The notes below the pieces were generated by a model. It was not told where the DNA came from. It saw only the letters and a list, made by a program, of their open reading frames with translations, and did not search any database. The position numbers and the translations under genes are program-made. Positions 56,801 to 64,000 of a stretch of 64,000 nucleotides of DNA are shown piece after piece; the stretch's first letter is position 1, and every line of letters starts with the position of its first letter. Source of the DNA: Leucosporidium creatinivorum (Eukaryota; Basidiomycota; Microbotryomycetes; Leucosporidiales; Leucosporidiaceae); contig BCKL01000021.1 of the NCBI GenBank assembly GCA_001600635.1, forward strand, positions 396,041-460,040, read 5' to 3'.

Positions 56801-59800
56801 TCATACTCTCCTCCATCTTCCTCATCATACTGCTCCTCCCCCTCTTCATCTCCTCCTTCTTCTTGCTGCTCAGCCTGCTCAACTCTGCCCAACAAGCTGC
56901 CATGCTCGGCGGACGGGGTTTGAGGCGGCGAAGAAGCGAATCCGAAGAGGGACTTGGTCGTGCTGCTAGGAGTGGTGGTGGTGGTGGTGGTGGGGAGGGG
57001 GGCGGCAGTGGGAGTTGTAGGCTTGTCGGCGGGGGCAGGTGAGGAAGGAGGAGGGGTGGTCGATGGCTGCTGCGCAGAGAGGGAGTCAGCGAGCGACTCG
57101 AGCGTCACAGGAGTACGACGAGAGTGGAATCAGCGGACCTTGTCCTCCTGCTCGATCTCTTGCTTCTTCCCCCCCACCACCTCCTCATCCTTCTTCCCCT
57201 CCACCTTCGGCGCTGCGCTCCCAAACGAGAACCCCGCACTCGGCTTCAACGCCGAGCCAAACGTGCCAAATCCACCCGCTGGAGGTGTCTTGACCATCGT
57301 AGGTGTCGCCGCGCCAAAGATGGAAGTGCCGAGGGGCTGAGACGTCGCGGGTGAGGCAGAGGGAGCGCCGAAGCCGAGTCCGCCGAGACCGAATGCCGAA
57401 CTCGAGGGGGTGGTCATGGTCGAGACTGCTGTAGAGCATGGGGAGAGTCAACTCATCGCTAGAGGCACACGATACTAGGGTAGAACGAGAAACTCACCAT
57501 CCCCCTTCCCCTCCTCCCTCTTCTCCAAGCTCCCCTTTGCCTCCCTCATGCTCTGCATCAAGTCCAACCCCTCCTTCGTCGGCTCCAGATCGGGCGGCTC
57601 GTCCGCTCGGACCTTCTTCTCATCATCCTCATCTTCTTCTTCTTCTTCTTCTTCATCGTCGTCCGAGTCGGCCGAGGGACGCGACGAGAAGGGCGAGGAA
57701 GACTTGGAGGGCGTACCAGCTGGAGAGGCAGCAGAGGAGACGCCTCCAGCTCCGAACGCAGACCCCGAACCTCCGGAACCGAAAGCTGAGCCGCCGGTGC
57801 CGAACGCCGAGGGGCCGGTCGTAGTCTTCGGCGTGGTCGAGGATGCGCCGCCGAAGATGCTCTTGCCGCCTCGAGCCCCAGCTCCCGCGCTCGCGAAAGG
57901 ACTCGCTCCCCCCGCAGCAGAAGCGAACGGACTACCCCCTCCTCCTCCCGTCGAAGCGAACGGACTTGGCCCCGTCGGCGCAGAGGAGAAAGCAGTGGGC
58001 TTGGAGAAGGCGCCGAACCCGCCTCCGCCTGCGGTGGGGGAGGAGGAGGAGGAAGTAGCGGCGGCTACGGCTGCTGAGCCGAAGCCGGCGAAACCACCGC
58101 CTGAGGTGGTGCTGGAGGGAGTACCGAAGGGGGACGCGCCGAATGCTGGAGCTGAGGTGGCGGAGGGGGCGCCGAAGGGGGATTGGCCGAAGGCGGGCGT
58201 CGAGCTGGAGGGTTTGGACGTCGAGGGAGTGGCGCCGAAGGGGGAGGATCCAAACACCGGTGTAGAGGTCGTCGTCGTCGTTATCGTTGTCGAGGGCGCC
58301 GAGGAGAAAGCGGATGTCGCGGCGAAGGGAGAGGCGCCGAACGCCGGCGCCGGCGCTGTCGACGTCGACGTCGAGCCGAACGTCGGTGCTGGTGCCGATG
58401 CCGAGGTCGCCGCTGTACTCGAGGTCGGAAGAGCACTAGAACCAAACGCCGACTGTCCAAACGCCGGCGCCGCCGCCGCTCCAAACGCCGATCCTCCAAA
58501 CGCGCTGCTGCTCGTCTTGCCCGCTCCTCCGAACGCCGATCCTCCTCCTCCTCCTCCTCCTCTCCCAAAAGCGCTGGTCGTGGGCGCAGCAGGCGTCGTC
58601 GCCGCCGCCGCAGCCCCAAACGCAGGGGACGCAGCGAACTTGGTCCCACTGCCAAAGATACTGCCCCCTCCGCCTCCGCCTTCGGCTGGCTTGGGAGCAG
58701 CAGCGGCGGCGCCGAAGGGACTGGCACTCGCCCCTCCTCCTCCGCCGAAACCGGCGAACCCCCCTCCTCCTGCTCCGGCGGTGGGTGTAGCAGAGGGCGT
58801 AGCGCCGAAGGAGGCGAACCCCCCTCCGGCGGTCGAGGTGGTGGTGGTGGTGGAAGAGCCGCCGAAAGGGGAGCTACCGAACGCAGGCGTCGCGCTTGAT
58901 GGTGCGCCGAAGGGTGAGGCTCCGAAAGTGGGTTTGGCCCCGAAGGCAGGTGCTCCGAAGCCGGTTGAGCTGGAGGAGGAGGAGGGGACGGCGAAAGGCG
59001 AGGCTGAGGGGGCGCCGAATGGATTGGAGGTGGAGGTGGAAGTGCTGAAGGGGTTGGCCTGAGCTGTAGGAGCGGGAGTGGGAGCGGGAGTGATGCTCAT
59101 CGCTTCTGCGTCTCCCTGCTGTGACTGTGCGGCGACGGCGGGGGGAGCAGAGTCGGCCAGCTCCTCCTGACTCAACACGTCGAGCCAAGGGGCCCATCTC
59201 ATCCCCTCGTACTTCTCCTCCCCGTTCCCTCCGCTCGGCATCTCATTCCCCACGCGCCAGGAGACGAGCACGCCCTCGGAGGTATAGACCCATACCTCTG
59301 GCTTTCCTTGCCCTGCTCCAGCCTCAGAGCTGAGGACCAACTCGAGCGCGAGGGGACAGACGTCGGACCCTTCGTCGGTGAGGGGGAGGGAGGGGCGCGA
59401 GGTGTCGGGGAGGAGGAGGGAGGACCATGAGCTTCCGGATCCGGAGAGGGATTGGGATTGGGATTGGGATTGGGATTGGGATTGGGATTGCGAGAGGACG
59501 CCGACGTCGGTGGAGGGGGAGGAGGCGAGGAAGAGGAGGTGCGAGTAGGGGTTCCTATTGCCGTTCGCCCATGCCGCATCTGTGTCNGNGNGNGNGNGNG
59601 NGGGGGGGGGGGGGGGGCGGGCGAGAGAAGAGAGAGCGGAGAGAGAGAGAGAGCGGAGAGGCGAACGAGAAGGAGAGAGAGAAGAAACACTGGACGTACC
59701 AATTCCTGAACCGCCCAACCCACCTCCTCGGCCCTCTCTCCATCATCCCAAACGCCGGCGTCGGGTCCATAAACCTGGTATACTCGACTTCCCCTCCGAC

Positions 59801-61113
59801 ACTTTTACTAAGGACAAATACCTCCTCCTCGTGGTCCGGTTCGGCGCCTGCGCCCGGCTGCGAGGGCCGACCATAAATCACGAGCCAAACGGTATTCTCC
59901 AACCACTCGAGCGCTCGGACTTGCCACTGTCCTCCCATTTCGAGTAGCGAAGGTGGGAGAGGGAGTTGCGCGCTCTTCTGCTGGCCTTCGGGAGTCCATT
60001 GGCTGATCCCTCCCGATTGGGTGCCCAGCGTGACTTGCTTGCCCTTGACGGACCAGGCGAGCGCGGTGGGAGGGGAAGGGAGCGGAGGGAAGGGAGTGGT
60101 GAGGGCGAGGGTTGAGAGGTTGTAGAGGTGGAGGGTTTGGGAGGTGGAGAGACCGAGGAGGAGGGGGGAGGAGGGGGAGGGGCAGGGGAGGAGGTGGGTG
60201 AGGGGGGAGGGAAGCGAGGGTAAGAGGTGCGAGGGGGTGGGCTGGATTGTCGGTCGGAGGGAAGCGGGAGGGGGTTTAAGCGAACGCTCGTCGGCGCCGA
60301 GCTGGACAGCGACAAAACTCACGTTGCCTTCTACCAAACTTTTGAGCCTCCAGACGCCGAGGGTGCCGTCGCGGAGAGCAGCGACCACGGCTTTGTCACT
60401 CGTAGCGAACTTGAGGTGGTCTACTGGGGCTGTGGTGGGGATTTCGAGGGTGGGAGGGACGGTCGGAGTGGTGTGCGCGGGGGTGGTGCTGAAGGTGGAG
60501 AGGAGGAGGGAGAGGGGGAAGAGGGAGAAGCCTGTAGCATTGTATGGGGGGTCAAGGGAGTTAGCGGGTAGCTCGGTGTAGGGCGGTAGGTGAGGAGCGA
60601 GCAGCTGCCTCTGACGCGCGAAGGAGGCGGCCAGATCCGCCCGGGTGACTCCGTAGAGCACTGTAGCGAGCTGCAAGATCTTTTGGATCGTCCCGACTTA
60701 GCTCGGCAACTGCCTCTGCTCCGCTACAGCTTCCCCCATCCACTTCTTTCCAGCTCAACGCGTCCACCTCGTCTGGGCGCCCCCAGCTCCCTCTGTAGCG
60801 CATGCAATTCACCTTGATTGGTCCCAGCGACACACCAGCCAAAGGTATTGCTAACGGCGAGTAACGCCGCTCCCTGATTGTTGGTCCCATTGCCATTGGC
60901 ATTGGCAGGGCTGAGGATGAGAGGTTGAGGAGAGAGACGGAGCGTGACGCCTTGAGTTGGCGGGGTGAGGGTGAGGTACTGGAGAGGTACAGGGGAGTCA
61001 GCTGTGAGCTGGAGAGGTACAGAATGGGAGGAGAGAGGGGAAAGACTGACGGGAGCATCCTGTTCAACTGCTTCCACCTCGGTTGAAGAGGACGAGGTGA
61101 GTTGCACTTCCAT
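53625..61113 (-). CDS. NUP159: nucleoporin NUP159/NUP214 type
   Basis: Cytoplasmic-face FG nucleoporin that docks the mRNA export helicase Dbp5. The N-terminal part (from 61113) is a beta-propeller: AALLAVSNTFGWCVAGTNQ, DHLKFATSDKAVVAALRDGT, LGVWRLKSLVEGN, LALAWSVKGKQVTLGTQSGG-like strand pairs, EMGGQWQVRALEWLENTVWL and VIYGRPSQPG. The centre (about 59040-57600 and 57100-55600) is a long FG-repeat region (ASPFGAPSS, FAGFGGGG, AFGQSPFG), very Ala/Ser/Thr/Pro-rich. Then a helical part: FLKAYLRVEKDFEI, LGDLGKLREATKKIEPSVRE and LVEKAQQQKRQAAELQSLIL. The C-terminus is highly acidic (EESFDDDEEDFEEEDGED). Over 2,000 residues. An NG-ambiguous tract and a G16 run lie in an intron at 59587-59617, and the frame across that intron could not be closed. 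Confidence 0.9.
59447..59490. repeat. hexamer repeat coding for (Ser-Gln)n in NUP159
   Basis: About seven tandem copies of ATTGGG (plus strand). On the coding strand this reads TCC CAA and gives a Ser-Gln run at the end of the propeller region. Likely length-variable between strains. Confidence 0.9.
59587..59617. other. ambiguous (NG)8 tract followed by a G16 run
   Basis: Alternating N and G at 59587-59601, then sixteen G bases (59602-59617), inside a NUP159 intron. It looks like a poorly read dinucleotide/homopolymer repeat rather than a scaffold gap, as the Ns are not contiguous. Confidence 0.9.
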
Positions 61114-61417
61114 CTTGGGCTGTTGGGAGAGCTAGTAGCTGATCCTGTAGCCTTGTACCTCGCTGACCGAGTCGGATCAATTGCCGACGAGCGGGAACGG
61201 GCCAAAGGGAGAAAGACAAGCGAGCTCCTTCAACTTTCCAGCTTGACAATTGACAAGGCTCTGTACTCGACCAGATTTCTCTCTACTTTGCAAGCTGTCT
61301 TGCTACAGCTTATTTCGCTCGCCTATTTGCTACTATCGACCTACACCCCTCCTTCGCCTCCGCTTCTTCACCACTTCAGCTCCCCTCCTCCGTCGACATC
61401 GCTCCAAACGACGAATC
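61114..61417. promoter_or_regulatory. divergent promoter NUP159 / TRM1
   Basis: 304 bases between outward-facing genes of nuclear transport and tRNA modification. No gene; the TRM1-proximal half is pyrimidine-rich with TCTTCACCACTTCAG, possibly a leader acceptor. Confidence 0.5.
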
Positions 61418-64000
61418 ATGGCCTCCACTTCAACAACCGACCAGCACGTCTATGTAGCCGATGAGGACATGGAGATGCAACAGCAACAGCAGAGTAGCCC
61501 TGCTCAGCCACAGGGGGCTGTAGGTGAGTACTCCCTGCTCAAGAGAGCTAGCTGCCTGGGGCGCGTTTTCTTGGAGATCAATCGAGGAGGAGCTGCACGA
61601 GATGAGGAGGACACAAAAAGCTCCAGGGAGATGAAGAAGAGTGTATTGGACCTGCTCTGGCGCACAAAGAGCCGCTGGGCTGCTTCGACTGCGCTGCGCT
61701 GAGATGGCCAGCTCGTTCGCAACGAACGAGCAGCGGGCTGGCGACTCTATCGTTGGACCCGAAGGATCCAGCAGCTTCTCTGTAGGGCAGGACGAGGGCG
61801 TATGAAGCTACAGCTGGGTTCGCTGCTTGCTCCCTCGCTGGCTAGCTCTTCGTCCGTCGGTCGGAGAGCTGGCGGCGATACCGTATGAGCGAGGTACAGC
61901 TGCAGTGGAAGCTGGGAGCCTCGCTCTTGTTTCCTTCTCGCGGCTACACGGCTACCTGCGCCCAGCTCTGACCGAGCGGACCTCCCCTCGCTTGCTCTCT
62001 CTCGGCTTCGGTCGAGGGGGGGCGGCGATGGGTGGCGAGGACCGCAGTCAGAAGTGGTTCGGTACATCTGCTGGGAGGTGCAGCAGAACCGAATGGCAGG
62101 GTGCTATACCTCGCTGGTATAATCGGCGGCGCGGGTCTGCACCCTGATCTTCGACTTGTTGGCCTCCGAGCTTATCGCCGAACCTTGTCCTCTCAGCTAG
62201 CTCCATCTTCTTGACATCTCCTCCCTCAAGCCAACACTAACCCCTCTCTTTCCACCAGACCCGACCCACCCTCCCCCACCCCCGGGCTTCATCACGCACC
62301 GCGAATCCAGCACCTCAATCCTCTTCGCCCTCCCCCCGCACCTCCTCACCTCCGGCGACTCCTACAGCACCACCACATCCTCCACCGCCGGCGCGGGAGC
62401 AGCCAACGTCTTCCTCAACCCCGTGCAGGAGTATAATCGGGATTTGAGTGTCGTGGCGATTAGGACTTGGAGTGAGAGGAGGCAGAGGGAGAAGGCGGAG
62501 AAGTGGGAGGAGGGGGCCAGGAGGAAGGTCGAGAGGAGGAGGGGGAAGGGGAAAGGAAAGAGATTGGCCGAAGAAGATGTGGAGGGAGACGCTGGCAAGA
62601 AGGTCAAGGGAGCGGATGGAGAGGCGGTAGTGGTGGAGGGGGGAGAGCCGGAGGTGAGGTTAACTCACTTCACTTGGCTTCAAACTCGCACGCTCATCAT
62701 CGAGCTGACCCGGTTGTTTTCGTCGCATCGCATCGCATCGCATCGCATCGCAGACACCCGCCCTCCAGCAACAATCCGAGCAGAAGGAACCCGAAGCCGT
62801 CTTCACCGCGCCACAGTTCAAGTTCACTTTGCTCGAAGCCCTCTCGGCTACGGGTCTGCGAGCCATTCGCTATGCTAAGGAGATCCCACTGCTCCGGTAC
62901 GCTACGCCATCCCCTCCTTCCTTACTCTCCCTCGCGACGCTGACCCCCCCACCCCCACCCCGCTCTCTCTCCCCCCTCCCCCCTTGCCTCGCGGCGGTCA
63001 TTCGTTGACGAAACAGCTACGTAGTAGCCAACGACCTCTCCTCCTCCGCCGTTGAAGACATCAAGCGGAATATCGAGTATAATGGCCTTGCGCCGAAGGG
63101 AATGCCGGCGGTCAGCGGCGAGGAGGGCGAGAAGGAGAAGAAAGTGGTCATGAGTAAGGCCGAATTGGACGAGTTGACGTTGGGCAAGGTGAGGGCCAAT
63201 GAGGGGGACGCTTGGTGAGCTTTTCGGCCTCTTTCTTTCTGGCGCGGCGCTGGAGGAGGTGAGAGCTGACCCGAGCTGAGCGCTCGCTTTGTGTGGAAAC
63301 AGCGTCAAGATGTACTCGCACCGCACCGAGGCGACTCGGTTCGACTGCATCGATTTGGATCCGTATGGCAGTGCTGTACCCTTCTTGGATGCGGCGATTG
63401 GGGCTGTTGCTGATGGCGGTGAGTCTGGGTCGCGTAGGAGCCAGAACAGTGGAGAGCTGATGAGCTCTGCCTGCCTCGTCGCATCGCATCGTATAGGACT
63501 CATGTGCATCACTTGCACCGACATGGGCGTCCTCGCGGGCCATAATTACCCCGAGAAGTGGTGAGCCCCCGTCTCTCTCTGTGTCTCTCCTTCCTTCCTC
63601 CTCGCTGAGCTCGGCCCCTCATCGACCGACCGACCGACTCAACAGCTTCACCCACTACGGCGGCGTCTGCGTCAATGCGGAATACTCGCACGAAGTGGCC
63701 CTTCGCTTGGTCCTCAATTCCCTCGCTACCACTGCCGCCAAGTATGGCCGGCATATCGAGCCGCTGCTCAGTCTCTCCATCGACTTTTACGTCCGGCTCT
63801 TCATTCGCGTTAGTACGAGTCCCAAGGAGGTGAAACTGCTGCCGACGTGAGTTGGCTCTCTCTCTCACTCGTGTCTCGCTCGCCTTCCCCCTCGAGCGCG
63901 CGCCGAGCCGGAGGTCGCTGACTGCCCTCTCCCTTCCGACCAAACAGCAAAACCTCCCTCCTCTACTACTGTACCAACTGCCAATCGCCGCACATGCAAC
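61418..64000 (+). CDS. TRM1: tRNA (guanine26-N2)-dimethyltransferase, 3' truncated by the window
   Basis: SAM-dependent enzyme that makes m2,2G26 in cytosolic and mitochondrial tRNAs. Exon 1 ([20 protein letters not shown]) ends at 61523 and joins, across a 735 bp intron (61524-62258), to [20 protein letters not shown]. Then [20 protein letters not shown] with the family N-P-x-Q-x-x-N-R-D motif, a lysine-rich insert, [73 protein letters not shown] (SAM site and catalytic D-P-Y), [60 protein letters not shown] and [13 protein letters not shown] at the edge, where the zinc-type cysteines begin. The C-terminal part is outside the window. Confidence 0.96.
62722..62752 (+). repeat. CATCG pentamer repeat ending in a TRM1 splice acceptor
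   Basis: Six tandem TCGCA units run straight into the CAG acceptor of a TRM1 intron, so the acceptor AG is the end of the repeat. A short relic of the same pentamer (CGTCGCATCGCATCG) sits before another TRM1 acceptor at about 63477-63496. Confidence 0.88.

Noticed and set aside
55688-59062. Long open frames on the plus strand opposite NUP159 (for example 57548-59062)
   Set aside because: They are antisense shadows of Gly/Ala/Ser-rich FG-repeat coding sequence; the composition (long Ala-Pro-Asn runs) is what the complement of such codons gives.
59447-59490. ATTGGG hexamer run as telomere-like sequence
   Set aside because: It lies inside the NUP159 reading frame, codes for Ser-Gln repeats and is short; no telomeric context.
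1-64000. tRNA, rRNA, transposon or CRISPR features
   Set aside because: No tRNA B-box with a matching A-box, no transposase or reverse-transcriptase motif, no long terminal repeats and no spaced direct repeats were found by eye.

Overview
This window comes from a GC-rich, intron-dense nuclear genome of a basidiomycete fungus, most likely a red-yeast-type member of the Microbotryomycetes (Rhodotorula/Sporobolomyces relatives); the lineage is inferred from gene content and intron style, not from a search. Genes lie a few hundred bases apart on both strands. Most carry several 55-90 bp introns with GTGAGT or GTACGT donors, a GCTGAC or GCTAAC branch site and a CAG acceptor. I see no transposon, retro-element, rRNA, tRNA or CRISPR.

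Layout. 0.2-3.7 kb: two Myb/SANT-module genes. 4-6 kb (-): bZIP factor with cysteine-rich motifs. 7-8.7 kb (-): ABHD11/Imo32 hydrolase. 8.9-10.8 kb (-): ALG10. 11.3-12.8 kb (+): Anp1/Mnn9-type mannosyltransferase. 13-14.4 kb (-): Myb/SANT protein. 15-19.4 kb (+): Mug190-like SMP-C2 protein. 19.7-21.6 kb (+): FAD oxidoreductase. 21.8-26.3 kb (+): two more SANT-module genes, one with a TEA/ATTS domain between the modules. 26.5-27.4 kb (-): NAD(P)-binding protein. 27.9-30.7 kb (-): mitochondrial citrate synthase. 31.5-33.2 kb (-): ELO elongase. 33.9-35.2 kb (-): pICln. 35.3-36.4 kb (+): FAH-family enzyme. 36.6-38.9 kb (-): MFS permease. 39.6-41 kb (-): ARPC2. 41.7-44 kb (+): Serinc/TMS1. 44.6-53.4 kb: a block with a TauD-type dioxygenase, a divergent MFS transporter, an alpha/beta hydrolase and a sixth SANT gene. 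53.6-61.1 kb (-): NUP159/NUP214-type nucleoporin. 61.4 kb to the end (+): TRM1, cut by the window edge.

The most unusual content is a set of six Myb/SANT-type genes in 53 kb. Four of them share a second module, whose consensus resembles G-x-Y-K-x-I-x-R-x-M-x-P-Q-R, and every copy of it is followed by a phase-2 intron at the same leucine codon. One fuses these modules to a TEA domain. I found no described system that matches this and infer a lineage-specific family of nuclear DNA-binding or chromatin proteins.

The second notable feature is a 360 bp inverted duplication of the NUP159 3' end (44191-44553 and 53498-53857) flanking the 9 kb dioxygenase-to-SANT block. This is the footprint expected from an inversion with staggered breaks.
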